Below are positions 23,516-36,902 of a DNA stretch of 64,000 nucleotides, one piece after another. Position 1 is the stretch's first letter; each line of letters opens with the position of its first letter. The DNA comes from Devosia sp. YR412. GTDB taxonomy: Bacteria; Pseudomonadota; Alphaproteobacteria; Rhizobiales; Devosiaceae. Where the stretch lies: positions 372,001 to 436,000 of the forward strand of contig NZ_FOFL01000002.1 of the NCBI RefSeq assembly GCF_900110945.1, in the 5' to 3' direction. Under the pieces are notes generated by a model. It did not search any database. It was not told the DNA's origin and saw only the letters and a program-made list of their open reading frames with translations. The position numbers were made by a program, and so were the translations under genes.

Positions 23516-25519
23516 TTATTCAGCCGCCCGCACCAGCGCCACCACCGACCGCGGCGTCAGCGTCGCCGTCCCGTCGGTCAACACCACCGTGGCCGTAGCG
23601 TCCGACGCAACACCCACCGTCCAATGCCCCTCTGGCAGGCGCGCCACTACCGGCTCGGTGCGGCGGTTGAACCAGACCAGCACTTCGTCGTCCTTGTTGC
23701 GCAAATGCATGCCCAGCACCGAGGCGGTCCAGTCGTTCCAGTCGCCCTCGGTCATCTCGCGACCATCGGGATGCAGCCAGACCACATCCCGCACGCCATT
23801 CTTGTCCTGGCCGGTGAGAAAGTGGTCATGCGTCAGCGCCGAATGATCCTTGCGGAATTTTGCCATGGCGGCGACGAAATCCACCATGTCGCCATCGGCA
23901 TTTTCCCAGTCCAGCCAGGTGATCTCATTGTCCTGCGCATAGGCATTGTTATTGCCCTGCTGGGTGCGGAACATTTCGTCGCCCTGCTGCAGCAGCGGCA
24001 CGCCACGCGACAGGAACAGTGTCGCCAGCAGCGCCCGCACGTCGCGCTTGCGCGCTGCGACAATACCCTCGTCGTCCGTATCGCCCTCGACGCCGCAATT
24101 CCACGAGGCATTATGGCCGTGGCCGTCGCGATTGCCTTCGCCATTGGCCTCATTGTGCTTGTCGACATAGCTGACCAGGTCGCGCAGCGTAAAACCGTCA
24201 TGCACCGCCAGCATGTTGACGCCATGGCTCGGCTTGCGGCCCGAATTGTCGAAAATCTCCGCCGACCCAGCCACCTTGCCGGCCAGCGCACCGATCTTGC
24301 CGTTCTCACCGCGCCAGAATTCGCGGATCTCGTCGCGATAGGTGTCGTTATGTTCGCGGAATTCCTTGCCGAACTGCCCCAGCGCATAGCCGCCCGGGCC
24401 GGGATCCCATGGTTCGGCCACGAGGATGCACTGGCTCAGCACCGGGTCGGCCTTGATCTTCTGCAGCATTTCCGCATTGGCATTGAAGCCCGGATCGCGC
24501 CCCAGCACTGTCGCCAGGTCGAAACGGAAACCGGACACGCCCATTTCCTCGACCCAATAGCGCAGCGACTCGATCACGAGCCGCTGTACCGCCGGATGAT
24601 CACAGCGCAGCGTATTGCCGGTGCCGGTATCATTGACCAGCACCTGCTTGCCGTCGATCTCGGCGAAGCGATAATAGGTCCGCGCATCGAGCCCCATCAG
24701 GCTCAGCATCGGCCCATTGTGATCGCTTTCGCCGGTGTGGTTATAGACCACATCGAGGATCACCGAGATGCCGTTCTTGCGATAGAGATCGGTCATGTTC
24801 CGCAATTCCTGCGGTCCACGCGGGGCGAGGCGCGGATCGATCGCCGAATAGGCCACCGGATTATAGCCCCAGGCATTGGTCAGCCCGAGCACCGGCAGAT
24901 GACCCTCGTCGATCCAGGCCGCCGTCGGCATCAGCTGCAGCGTATCGACACCGATAAATTTGAGATGATCGATCACCCGCTGCGTGGTCAGCGCCGCAAT
25001 CGTGCCGCGCAACGGCCCCTGCACGCTGGGATGGCGCATGGTGTAACCGCGCACATTCATCTCGTAGAACAGTCCCGGCGCCTTCTTGCGCGGCAGGATG
25101 TTCTCGGCGCTGTCGCTGGTGACGATCGCCTTGGGGATCAACGGCGCTGTATCCACCGCCTCGGCCCGGTCCAGCCGCAGCCGTGGCGAACGTACGAACA
25201 CGCGGTCGAGCCGCTTGGCATAGGGGTCAACGAGCAGTTTCATCGGGTCGAAGAAATAGCCCTGGTCGGGGTCATACGGGCCATCCGCCCGCAGCCCATA
25301 GCGCGCGCCGGCCGCCAAGCCCGCAACCAGCCCGGCCCGGATGTGCTCGCGATGTACATCCAGCTCGAACCGATCGGTCTCCTGGTCCTGCTCGTCAAAG
25401 ATCGACACCCAGATCGCGGTGGCGCTTTCCGAATAGACCGCAAAGTTCACGCCTTCCTCGGTCACGGTTGCGCCGAGCTTTTCGATACTGCCCCCATTGG
25501 GGACCAGCGTAACAGTCAT
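23516..25519 (-). CDS. glgX: glycogen debranching enzyme GlgX
   Basis: 667 residues, GH13 isoamylase type. It removes the short alpha-1,6 branches left by glycogen phosphorylase. An N-terminal CBM48 domain (LGATVTEEGVNFAVYSESA) precedes the TIM barrel with the four GH13 regions: DVVYNHTGESD, GFRFDLATVLGRD (nucleophile Asp), CILVAEPWDPGPGGY (acid Glu) and LAVHDGFTLRDL. Last gene of the glycogen operon, 71 bp after pgm. The ATG at 25519 fits the family start. Confidence 0.94.
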   Translation of the reverse strand: MTVTLVPNGGSIEKLGATVTEEGVNFAVYSESATAIWVSIFDEQDQETDRFELDVHREHIRAGLVAGLAAGARYGLRADGPYDPDQGYFFDPMKLLVDPYAKRLDRVFVRSPRLRLDRAEAVDTAPLIPKAIVTSDSAENILPRKKAPGLFYEMNVRGYTMRHPSVQGPLRGTIAALTTQRVIDHLKFIGVDTLQLMPTAAWIDEGHLPVLGLTNAWGYNPVAYSAIDPRLAPRGPQELRNMTDLYRKNGISVILDVVYNHTGESDHNGPMLSLMGLDARTYYRFAEIDGKQVLVNDTGTGNTLRCDHPAVQRLVIESLRYWVEEMGVSGFRFDLATVLGRDPGFNANAEMLQKIKADPVLSQCILVAEPWDPGPGGYALGQFGKEFREHNDTYRDEIREFWRGENGKIGALAGKVAGSAEIFDNSGRKPSHGVNMLAVHDGFTLRDLVSYVDKHNEANGEGNRDGHGHNASWNCGVEGDTDDEGIVAARKRDVRALLATLFLSRGVPLLQQGDEMFRTQQGNNNAYAQDNEITWLDWENADGDMVDFVAAMAKFRKDHSALTHDHFLTGQDKNGVRDVVWLHPDGREMTEGDWNDWTASVLGMHLRNKDDEVLVWFNRRTEPVVARLPEGHWTVGVASDATATVVLTDGTATLTPRSVVALVRAAE

Positions 25520-25536
25520 AGGCGTTCCGATATCAG

Positions 25537-25583
25537 AGCGTTTTCAGGAAAAGTAGGCACCGGTTTTCCGTCCGGAAACGCGT
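25537..25583. repeat. short Hyphomicrobiales-type intergenic repeat (GCGTTTTC...GGAAACGC)
   Basis: A 47-bp element between pgm and glgX. It contains AGGAAAAGT and CGGTTTTCC and ends GTCCGGAAACGCG, with GCGTTT at the left end complementary to AAACGC at the right. Closely similar elements are, to my recollection, scattered in high copy through intergenic regions of rhizobia and relatives. Here it splits an operon. Confidence 0.55.
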
Positions 25584-25590
25584 CACTGCC

Positions 25591-28665
<3,075 letters not shown>

Positions 28666-28669
<4 letters not shown>

Positions 28670-29937
28670 CGGCCTGCCAGATACTTGTTGATCATTGCCT
28701 GGGTGATCAGCGTCACCCCCTCGTCGCTGCGGCGGAACCACTTCGCGTCGAATTCTGGATCCTCGCCAACGACGAGCCCTTCTGGAATATTCACGCCGCG
28801 GTCGATCACCACTTTCTTCAGCCGCGCATTCCGCCCGATATCGCAATAGGGCAGTACCACCGCCTCATCCAGCACCGAATAGCTATGCACTCGCGAGCCG
28901 GTCGACAGCAGCGTCTTCTGCAGATGCCCGCCCGAAATGATGCAGTCGCCCGAGACCAGCGAATTCACCGCCGAGCCGCGCCGACCGTCGAAATCATGCA
29001 CGAACTTGGCCGGCGGGGTGATCTCGGCATAGGTCCAGATCGGCCAGTCGCGATCATAAAGATCGAGCTGCGGCTTGATGTCGGTCAGATCAATGGAAGC
29101 TTTCCAATAAGCATCGATCGTGCCGACGTCGCGCCAATAGCTGACCTCTTCATTGCTCGAACGAACACACGAGCGTGGGAAACGATGCGCCCAGGCCGTG
29201 CCGTTCTTGACGATATAGGGAATGATGTCCTTGCCGAAGTCGCGGCTCGAGCCTTCGGTCGCTGCGTCGCGGCGCAGCTGTTCCATCAGGAAGCGCGTCT
29301 CGAACACATAAATACCCATCGAGGCCAAAGCCATTTCTGGCTTGTCCGGAATGCCCGGCGGATCCTTTGGCTTCTCGACGAAATCGACCACCCGGTCGCG
29401 CCCGTCGACATGCATCACTCCAAAGCCGGTGGCTTCCATGCGCGGCACTTCGAGGCACCCGATGGTCACATCGGCCCCGGTGTCCACATGCTGGCGCAGC
29501 ATGATTTCATAGTCCATCTTGTAGATATGGTCGCCCGCCAGGATGACGATATAGCGCGCGCCCGAATCCTCGATGATGTCCATGTTCTGGTACACGGCGT
29601 CGGCCGTGCCGGCATACCACATGTCCTCACGCACGCGCTGCGAAGCGGGCAGCACGTCGAAACTTTCGTTACGCTCCGGCCGCAGGAAGTTCCAGCCGCG
29701 CGACAGGTGGCGGATCAGCGAATGCGCCTGGTATTGCGTCGCCACGGAAATGCGGCGAATGCCCGAATTGATGGCGTTGCTCAGCGCAAAGTCGATGATG
29801 CGCGACTTGCCGCCAAAATACACCGCCGGCTTGGCGCGGCGATCGGTCAATTCCATCAGGCGCGTACCGCGCCCACCGGCCAGCACATAAGCCATGGCCT
29901 CGCGGGCCAGCGGCGATGGTACTCTGTAGTCTGCCAT
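28666..29937 (-). CDS. glgC: glucose-1-phosphate adenylyltransferase
   Basis: 423 residues. It makes ADP-glucose from glucose 1-phosphate and ATP, the regulated step of bacterial glycogen synthesis. Motifs are [20 protein letters not shown] (nucleotide binding), [26 protein letters not shown], and the sugar-phosphate site YVEKPKD-like [14 protein letters not shown]. The C-terminal beta-helix with [15 protein letters not shown] is present. It begins 52 bases after glgB and overlaps glgA. Confidence 0.95.
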
Positions 29938-29989
29938 TATTCTAACCCTCCACTACGCCCGTTGCCCGGGACTGATGCACCCTTCCGGC

Positions 29990-32191
29990 TCACGCCGGCT
30001 CATATTTCAAATACAGCGTCGATAGCGGCGGCAGATACAGCTCTGCCTCCGCCGGCCAATGCCCGCCCTCGATGGCATAGGCCGTCACGGCACCCTGGTT
30101 TCCGGTATTGGAACCGGCATACCAGCCCGCATCGGTATTGATGCGTTCCACCCATTTGCCGGCCAGCGGCATGGGGATCTTGTAGCCAGAGCGTGGCACT
30201 GGCGTGAAATTGGTGACCACCAGGATTGGATCGCTGCCCGGCGCCTTGCGCAGCCAGGCAAACACCGAATTGGCGTGATCATTGCCGATCACCCATTCGA
30301 ACCCATCCGGCTCATTGTCCCGCGCATGCAGCGCCGGCAATTCGCGATAGGCGAGGTTGAGGTCTGCCACGAGGCGCCGCGTGCCCTCATGCATGCCGGC
30401 ATCGAGCAGATACCAGTCCAGCGACTTGGCCTCGGCCCATTCCTCGCGCTGGGCAAATTCTTGGCCCATGAACAGCAGCTTCTTGCCGGGGAAACCCCAC
30501 ATGAAGGCGTAATAGGCCCGCAGGTTGGCAAATTTCTGCCAGTCGTCGCCCGGCATTTTTTCCACCAGCGACTTCTTGCCATGCACCACTTCGTCATGGC
30601 TCAGCGGCAGCACGAAATTCTCGCTGAAGGCGTAGACCGCGCCAAAGGTCATGTCATTGTGGTGATACTTGCGATGCACGGCCTCGCGGCTCATGAACCG
30701 CAAAGTGTCGTTCATGAAGCCCATGTTCCACTTGAAGCCGAAGCCCAGGCCACCCGCATCGGTGGGCGCGCTGACGCCCGGCCAGGATGTGGATTCCTCG
30801 GCAATCATGAAGGTGCCGGGATGCAGGCGATAGGTCTCGGAATTGACCCGCTTCAGAAACTCCACTGCTTCCAGGTTCTGGTTACCGCCGAATTTGTTGG
30901 GCACCCATTCGCCCTGCTGGCGCGAATAATCGAGGTAGAGCATCGAGGCCACGGCATCGACGCGCAGCCCGTCGATATGGAATTTCTCCAGCCAGTACAG
31001 CGCATTGTTGACGAGAAAGCTCACCACTTCCTTGCGCCCGAAATTGTATATCGCCGTGTTCCAGTCGGGGTGATAGCCCTGCCGCGGATCGGCGTGTTCA
31101 TAGAGCGCTGTGCCGTCGAAATTGGATAGCCCATGCGCATCTGTCGGAAAATGCGCCGGTACCCAGTCGAGGATCACCCCAAGCCCGGCCTCATGTGCCG
31201 CATCGACAAATCGCGCGAATGCCGCCGGATCGCCATGCCGCGCCGTCGGCGCATACATGCCGGTCGGCTGATAGCCCCAGCTCGGATCAAACGGATGCTC
31301 GGTGATCGGCAGTAGCTCGATATGGGTATAGCCCATGTCCGCCGCATAGGGCACCAGCTGCTCGGCCAACTGGTCATAGCTCAAAAACCCGCCATCCGGC
31401 CGGCGCCGCCAGCTACCCAGATGCACTTCATAGATCGACATCGGCGTACGGCGCCAATCGCGCGTCGCGCGCTCCTCGATATACTTCTCGTCTGTCCAGA
31501 CGAAGGGTGTCGGATCAGGCACCACCGATGCCGTCTTGGGCCGCATTTCCGCCTGCCTTGCAAACGGGTCGGCCTTCAGCGGTTGGACCACGCCATCGGG
31601 TCCAACGATCTCATATTTATACAGCGTTCCCGTGCCCAGCACCGGGATGAACACTTCCCAGATGCCGTTCTCGAAGCGGTTGCGCATCGGATTGCGCCGG
31701 CCGTCCCATTCGTTGAACGGCCCGACCACGCTGACGCGCTGCGCATTGGGCGCCCACACCGCAAAATGCGTGCCGTGGATGCCTTCGAATTCCATCTCAT
31801 GGGCGCCGAGCTTGTCGAACAGCCGCAGGTGATTGCCTTCGCCGATGTAATAATCGTCCATCGGTCCCAGCACCGGGCCAAACGAATAGGCGTCATAGAC
31901 ATCCCATTCGCCGCCCGGATTTTTGGCGCGATAGCGGATCGGCTGGCGGCCAGAGATCGTGACCTTGCCTTCGAAGAACCCACCGGCATGACGCGGGATC
32001 AGGTGACCCAGTTCGACGCCATCCAGCGTGAAGGCGCTGACGCTGTCGGCATGCGGAATGAAGGCCCGCAGCACCCACTGCGCGCCAACCTCATGCAGGC
32101 CAAGAAAGGCGAATGGATTGGCATGGCGGCCATTGACCACCGCTTCCACTTCCCGCGAGTCTGCTTGCCAGTCTTCCTTGCTCACAGGCAC
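29990..32191 (-). CDS. glgB: 1,4-alpha-glucan branching enzyme
   Basis: 733 residues, GH13. It creates the alpha-1,6 branches of glycogen. An extra N-terminal domain (residues about 10-110, HANPFAFLGLHEVG), a CBM48 domain (GIHGTHFAVWAPNAQRVSVVG) and the barrel with GVILDWVPAHFPTD, GLRVDAVASMLYLDYSR (nucleophile Asp), FMIAEESTSWPGV (acid Glu) and LPLSHDEVVHGK are seen in order. Start GTG at 32191 has a G-rich ribosome binding site just upstream; no ATG fits. It lies 100 bases after glgP. Confidence 0.95.
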   Translation of the reverse strand: MPVSKEDWQADSREVEAVVNGRHANPFAFLGLHEVGAQWVLRAFIPHADSVSAFTLDGVELGHLIPRHAGGFFEGKVTISGRQPIRYRAKNPGGEWDVYDAYSFGPVLGPMDDYYIGEGNHLRLFDKLGAHEMEFEGIHGTHFAVWAPNAQRVSVVGPFNEWDGRRNPMRNRFENGIWEVFIPVLGTGTLYKYEIVGPDGVVQPLKADPFARQAEMRPKTASVVPDPTPFVWTDEKYIEERATRDWRRTPMSIYEVHLGSWRRRPDGGFLSYDQLAEQLVPYAADMGYTHIELLPITEHPFDPSWGYQPTGMYAPTARHGDPAAFARFVDAAHEAGLGVILDWVPAHFPTDAHGLSNFDGTALYEHADPRQGYHPDWNTAIYNFGRKEVVSFLVNNALYWLEKFHIDGLRVDAVASMLYLDYSRQQGEWVPNKFGGNQNLEAVEFLKRVNSETYRLHPGTFMIAEESTSWPGVSAPTDAGGLGFGFKWNMGFMNDTLRFMSREAVHRKYHHNDMTFGAVYAFSENFVLPLSHDEVVHGKKSLVEKMPGDDWQKFANLRAYYAFMWGFPGKKLLFMGQEFAQREEWAEAKSLDWYLLDAGMHEGTRRLVADLNLAYRELPALHARDNEPDGFEWVIGNDHANSVFAWLRKAPGSDPILVVTNFTPVPRSGYKIPMPLAGKWVERINTDAGWYAGSNTGNQGAVTAYAIEGGHWPAEAELYLPPLSTLYLKYEPA

Positions 32192-32291
32192 GTCCCCCCG
32201 AAAGCGACACCGGCACTATGGCCGTGTCGCTTGAACCATAAAATACGCAGGGGACCGGTCTTGTGTGCCGATTGCCGCCCCCTGCCCGTCA

Positions 32292-34769
32292 TCATTTGGC
32301 AGCTGTCGGTACGCCCCAGATTTCCTGGGCATATTGCCGGATCGTGCGATCCGACGAGAAGAACCCGACGCGCGCCGTATTGCGGATCGCCGTGGCGTTC
32401 CAGCGCTTCTTGTCGCGCCAGATCGCATCGACCTCGGCCTGTGCCGCGGCATAGGCATCGAAATCGCGCGCCACCATGAACCAGTCGTGGTCATATAGAC
32501 CACCGATCAGGTCGCGATAGCGGTTCGGATCATCCGGCGAGAACACACCCGACGAAATGGACTCCAGCGCTTCCTTGAGCGCGGGCGAGTCTTCGATTGC
32601 CGAGAGCGGCACTTCGCTCTTGGCGCGCTTTTCGCCGACTTCTTCCGTGGTCAGGCCGAAGATCACGATGTTTTCCGGCCCCACTTCCTTGTGCATCTCG
32701 ACATTGGCGCCATCCATCGTGCCGATGGTGATCGCGCCATTGGCCATGAACTTCATGTTGCCGGTGCCGGATGCTTCCATGCCGGCCGTCGAAATCTGCT
32801 CGCTGAGGTCGGCGGCGGGTACGATCACTTCGGCTAGGCTCACATTGTAATTGGGCAGGAACACCACCTTGAGCAGGCCACGCACCGCCGGGTCATTGTT
32901 GATGACCTTGGCGACGTCATTGATCAACTTGATGATGAGCTTGGCGTTCCAGTAGCCCGGAGCCGCCTTGCCTGCAAAAATCTTAACGCGCGGCACGTAA
33001 TCGCGTTCCGGGTGGGCGCGAATTTCATCATACAGCGCAACGGCTTGGATAATGTTCAATAACTGGCGCTTGTACTCGTGGATGCGCTTGATCTGCACGT
33101 CGAACATGGCGTCCGCCGAGACCGTGATCCCCAGCCGGTCCTTGATCAGCTTGGCCAGCTTCTGCTTGTTGGCCTGCTTGACCGCCGCGAACTGACCCTG
33201 GAAGGTCGGGTCATCGGCATGGGCATCCAGCCCCTTGAGCAGATCGATATTATCGAGAAATTCCGGCCCGATCCGCTCGCTGATCAGCTTGGTCAGCTCG
33301 GGATTGCACTGCATCAGCCAGCGCCGCGGCGTAATGCCATTGGTCTTGTTGTTGATGCGATCCGGATAGAGCTTGTGCAGGTCGGAAAACACCGTCTGCT
33401 TCATAAGCTCGGTATGCAGCGCCGACACGCCATTGATCGAATGCGAACCGACGAACGCCAGCTGCCCCATGCGCACCCGGCGCCCGGCATTCTCGTCGAT
33501 CAGCGACACATTGGCGATCTGCGCATCGGTGAACTTGGCCCGCACCCGCGCGTCGGTCAGCACCTCGGCATTGATCTGGTAAATGATCTGCATATGCCGC
33601 GGCAGCAGCCGCTCCATCAGCGACACCGGCCAGCTTTCCAAAGCCTCGGGCAGCAGCGTGTGATTGGTATATCCGAACGTGCCGCGGGTCAGCTTCCACG
33701 CCTCGGCCCAGGTCAGCCCATTGTCATCAACCAGGATGCGCATCAGCTCGGCGATGGAAATCGCCGGATGGGTATCATTGAGCTGGATCGCCACCTTGTC
33801 GGGCAGCGAGCCCAGGTCGCCATAGGCCTGCAGATGCCGGCGCACGATGTCCTGCAGCGAGGCCGACGAGAAGAAGAACTCTTGCCGCAAACGCAATTCC
33901 TGGCCCGCCGCCGTCGAATCCGCCGGATACAGCACCCGGGTAATCGCTTCCGCCCGCGAGCTTTCCTCCAGCGCGCCGATATGGTCGCCCGAGTTGAACT
34001 TGTCCAACAAGATCGGATCGATCGGCTGCGCGCTCCACAGCCGCAACGTGTTCACCCGCGCCCCGCGCCAGCCGACGATCGGCGTATCATAGGCCACCGC
34101 CAGCAGATGATCGTTCGGCCGCCATTCCTGCCGGCTCGTCCCGTCGGGATCGATCACCGGCTCGACATGGCCGCCAAAGCCGATTTCATAGGCACTTTCG
34201 CGCCGCTCGAATTCCCACGGATTGCCGTGCGCCAGCCATTCTTCCGGCAGTTCGACCTGCCAGCCCTCGCTCATTTCCTGGCGGAACAGGCCATGCACAT
34301 AGCGAATGCCATAGCCATAGGCCGGGATCTGCACCGAGGACATGGATTCAAGGAAGCACGCCGCGAGGCGCCCCAGACCGCCATTGCCCAGCGCCGCATC
34401 GGGCTCGAGGTTGATCAGGTCGCCAAGGTCGACATTGAGGTTTTTTAGCGCCGCGCGCACCGGCTCCATCAGCCCGACATTGCTCATAGCGTCGCGCATC
34501 AGCCGGCCGATGAGGAATTCGAGGCTCAGGTAATAGACCCGCTTGCCCGAAGACCGCCACGTCTCGCGTGAGCTCTCCATCCAGCGGTCCATGACCCGGT
34601 CGCGCACGGCCAGAATGGTCGCCGCGAGCCAGTCATGCTGGCGGGCGACAATCGGGTCCTTGCCGACGGAATAGATCAGCCTCTCCAGGATTTCGGCCTG
34701 GATGGCCTCAACGGTGGTGGCGCGTGGCTCCGGCGTAGGGGCGTCGTAAACGATCGGCTGTTGCGGCAT
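32292..34769 (-). CDS. glgP: glycogen phosphorylase
   Basis: 825 residues, GT35. It releases glucose 1-phosphate from glycogen ends using phosphate and PLP. The PLP-lysine region is EASGTGNMKFMANGAITIGT (Lys in GNMKF), and the segments DLGSLPDKVAIQLNDTHPAI, GYTNHTLLPEALE and RIHEYKRQLLNI are standard. Length matches the family. It is the first gene of the glycogen operon; no clear promoter motif was recognised in the 93 bp before it. Confidence 0.96.
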   Translation of the reverse strand: MPQQPIVYDAPTPEPRATTVEAIQAEILERLIYSVGKDPIVARQHDWLAATILAVRDRVMDRWMESSRETWRSSGKRVYYLSLEFLIGRLMRDAMSNVGLMEPVRAALKNLNVDLGDLINLEPDAALGNGGLGRLAACFLESMSSVQIPAYGYGIRYVHGLFRQEMSEGWQVELPEEWLAHGNPWEFERRESAYEIGFGGHVEPVIDPDGTSRQEWRPNDHLLAVAYDTPIVGWRGARVNTLRLWSAQPIDPILLDKFNSGDHIGALEESSRAEAITRVLYPADSTAAGQELRLRQEFFFSSASLQDIVRRHLQAYGDLGSLPDKVAIQLNDTHPAISIAELMRILVDDNGLTWAEAWKLTRGTFGYTNHTLLPEALESWPVSLMERLLPRHMQIIYQINAEVLTDARVRAKFTDAQIANVSLIDENAGRRVRMGQLAFVGSHSINGVSALHTELMKQTVFSDLHKLYPDRINNKTNGITPRRWLMQCNPELTKLISERIGPEFLDNIDLLKGLDAHADDPTFQGQFAAVKQANKQKLAKLIKDRLGITVSADAMFDVQIKRIHEYKRQLLNIIQAVALYDEIRAHPERDYVPRVKIFAGKAAPGYWNAKLIIKLINDVAKVINNDPAVRGLLKVVFLPNYNVSLAEVIVPAADLSEQISTAGMEASGTGNMKFMANGAITIGTMDGANVEMHKEVGPENIVIFGLTTEEVGEKRAKSEVPLSAIEDSPALKEALESISSGVFSPDDPNRYRDLIGGLYDHDWFMVARDFDAYAAAQAEVDAIWRDKKRWNATAIRNTARVGFFSSDRTIRQYAQEIWGVPTAAK

Positions 34770-34862
34770 ATCGCAATCCAGATTTCATGACGATGTATTC
34801 CCCTCGGAGATTTCAGTCTGGCACTTAATTCCACCAGACGAAAGCCCCTATGAGAGGCGTGA

Positions 34863-36755
34863 CTAGGCAGGCTGCTTGGCTTGAGTACTCTTGGTTACCG
34901 CTTCCTCGACCGCCGCCTCGGGCAGGCTCACGCCACCCTCGCGCGCCTGTTCTTCGGCATTGCTGATCAGCAGGTGGCGGCCAGCAATCATCTTGTTGTC
35001 GCCTACCATCTGCAGGTCGAACCGCTGCTGGTCGCGATCCCGTACGCCCTCCACCACCTCTTCGGCCTCTTCGGCCGAGGCACCCAGGATCTGGATCACC
35101 TGGCCGCCAAATGTCAGCGCGGATTCGAACACTTCGCGCATCTGGTAATCGACGCCGGCCCGGATCAGCTCGATGGCATGCCCGCGGTCGAAGGCGCGCG
35201 CCATCACTCGCGCCAGCGGGAACTCGTCGCGCACCAACTCGGCAATCCGCGTCGTCTGCTCCTTCTTGTCGGTGCAGACCAGGATAATGTCGGCCTTGTC
35301 GGCCCCGGCAGCCCGCAGGATATCGAGCCGCGTGCCGTCACCGTAATAGACCTTGAAGCCGATCTGCGCCGCCGCACGGATCATGTCCGTGTCATTGTCG
35401 ATGATCGACACCGAATGATGCATCGCCAGCAACGGTTGCGACGCGATCTGCCCGAACCGGCCGAAGCCGATCAGCAGCACCTTGGCCGACAGGTCCGCGA
35501 CCTCTTCCACCCCGTCCATCGACTGCTCTTCCTTCTTGGGCAGCACGAAGCGCAGCCCGATGATGAAGAACGGCGTCAGCACCATCGAAACGATCACCGT
35601 GGCGGTGAAGATGGCATTGGTCGGCCCGTCGATGATCCCGGCCGATACGGCGGTGGTATAGAGCACGAAGGCGAATTCGCCGCCCTGCCCCATCAGTACC
35701 GCCCGCTCCAGCGCCTCGCGATGCGATGACTTCAGCAGCCGCGCAATGAGATAGATCGCCCCGGCCTTCACCAGCATATAGGCCACGACGCTCATCGCGA
35801 TGATCTGCCAGTTCGCCCCGACGATCGTCAGGTCCAGCGACATGCCGACGGCGAGGAAAAACAGCCCCAGCAAGATGCCGCGGAACGGCTCCACATCCGC
35901 CTCCAGCTGATGCCGGAAGGTCGAAGTCGACAGCAGCACACCGGCGAGAAACGCGCCCATGGCCATCGACAAGCCGCTGGCCTGGAACAGCAGAGCGGCG
36001 CCCAGCACCACCAGCAGCGCCGCCGCCGTCATCACTTCGCGCAACTTCGTCGACGCCAGCAGCGCAAACAGCGGGTTCATGATCCGCCGCCCGACAAAGA
36101 TCAACAGCAGCACCGCGCCGATCGGTATCAGCAGGCTGACCACCCGCGTGACCATATCCATATCCTCGCCCGAGGACGGCGCAAGGATCGCCACCACCGC
36201 CAAGAGCGGCACGATGGCCAGATCTTCCAGCAACAGGATCGACACCATGCGCTGCCCGCTATCGGTGGAGAGTTCGCCGCGCTCGCCCAGGATCTGCATG
36301 ACGATAGCCGTCGAGGTCAAAACGAAGCCCATGCCGAAGATAAACGCTACCACCGGCGCAAAGCCCAGCAGCACGCCCACGCCCGTCAGCAAGGCGCCGG
36401 ACGCCCCAACCTGGATGACGCCGAGCCCGAAAATCTGCTTGCGCAAGGCCCAGAGCTTGGCCGGCTCCATCTCGAGACCAATGATAAAGAGGAACATCAC
36501 GACGCCCAGCTCGGCCGTGGTCAGCACCGATTCGGGATCATTGATCAGCCCGATGCCGGATGGCCCGAGCAGCAGTCCCGCCGCCAGATAGCCCAGCACC
36601 GAGCCCAGTCCCAGCCGTTTGAACAGCGGCACGCCAATGACGGCAGCCCCCAGCAGCGCCACAATCGGCACCAGGTCCACCCCATGCGCAGCCGCCTCAG
36701 CCGCATGTCCAACCACTTCACCCGCCACCAGAAACCCCGCACTCAAATCAAGCAC
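34863..36755 (-). CDS. CPA2 family monovalent cation:proton antiporter (KefB/KefC-like)
   Basis: 630 residues. About twelve membrane helices fill residues 25-410 (VLGYLAAGLLLGPSGIGLI, ELGVVMFLFIIGLEMEP), followed by a TrkA-N/RCK domain with the nucleotide-binding glycine pattern LLIGFGRFGQIASQ near residue 430 and a polar C-terminal tail. Such proteins exchange K+ (or Na+) for H+ and are often gated by glutathione adducts or NAD(H). Glutathione gating cannot be read from the sequence. It points the same way as glgP, but a gap of 93 bases suggests a separate role. Confidence 0.9.
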   Translation of the reverse strand: MLDLSAGFLVAGEVVGHAAEAAAHGVDLVPIVALLGAAVIGVPLFKRLGLGSVLGYLAAGLLLGPSGIGLINDPESVLTTAELGVVMFLFIIGLEMEPAKLWALRKQIFGLGVIQVGASGALLTGVGVLLGFAPVVAFIFGMGFVLTSTAIVMQILGERGELSTDSGQRMVSILLLEDLAIVPLLAVVAILAPSSGEDMDMVTRVVSLLIPIGAVLLLIFVGRRIMNPLFALLASTKLREVMTAAALLVVLGAALLFQASGLSMAMGAFLAGVLLSTSTFRHQLEADVEPFRGILLGLFFLAVGMSLDLTIVGANWQIIAMSVVAYMLVKAGAIYLIARLLKSSHREALERAVLMGQGGEFAFVLYTTAVSAGIIDGPTNAIFTATVIVSMVLTPFFIIGLRFVLPKKEEQSMDGVEEVADLSAKVLLIGFGRFGQIASQPLLAMHHSVSIIDNDTDMIRAAAQIGFKVYYGDGTRLDILRAAGADKADIILVCTDKKEQTTRIAELVRDEFPLARVMARAFDRGHAIELIRAGVDYQMREVFESALTFGGQVIQILGASAEEAEEVVEGVRDRDQQRFDLQMVGDNKMIAGRHLLISNAEEQAREGGVSLPEAAVEEAVTKSTQAKQPA

Positions 36756-36824
36756 GGAGTCTTTCGCCCCAACGTGACAGCGTCAAGTCACTCTCGCTGC
36801 AGGTCTACCCTACGAGCCTTTCTT

Positions 36825-36875
36825 CTCCCTCCTCCTTGTGGGGAGGGTTGCCCCGAAGGGGTCCGCTGGGGGTGG
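36825..36875. repeat. GC-rich palindromic intergenic element
   Basis: Core CTCCTTGTGGGGA..TTGCCCCGAAGGGGTCCG shared with the element at 23434-23500. Nested C-run/G-run hairpins. It lies between the tandem AI-2E-type permease and antiporter genes (both minus strand). Confidence 0.55.
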
Positions 36876-36902
36876 TTTTGCGCAAGACAGCAGCGAACCG
36901 CA

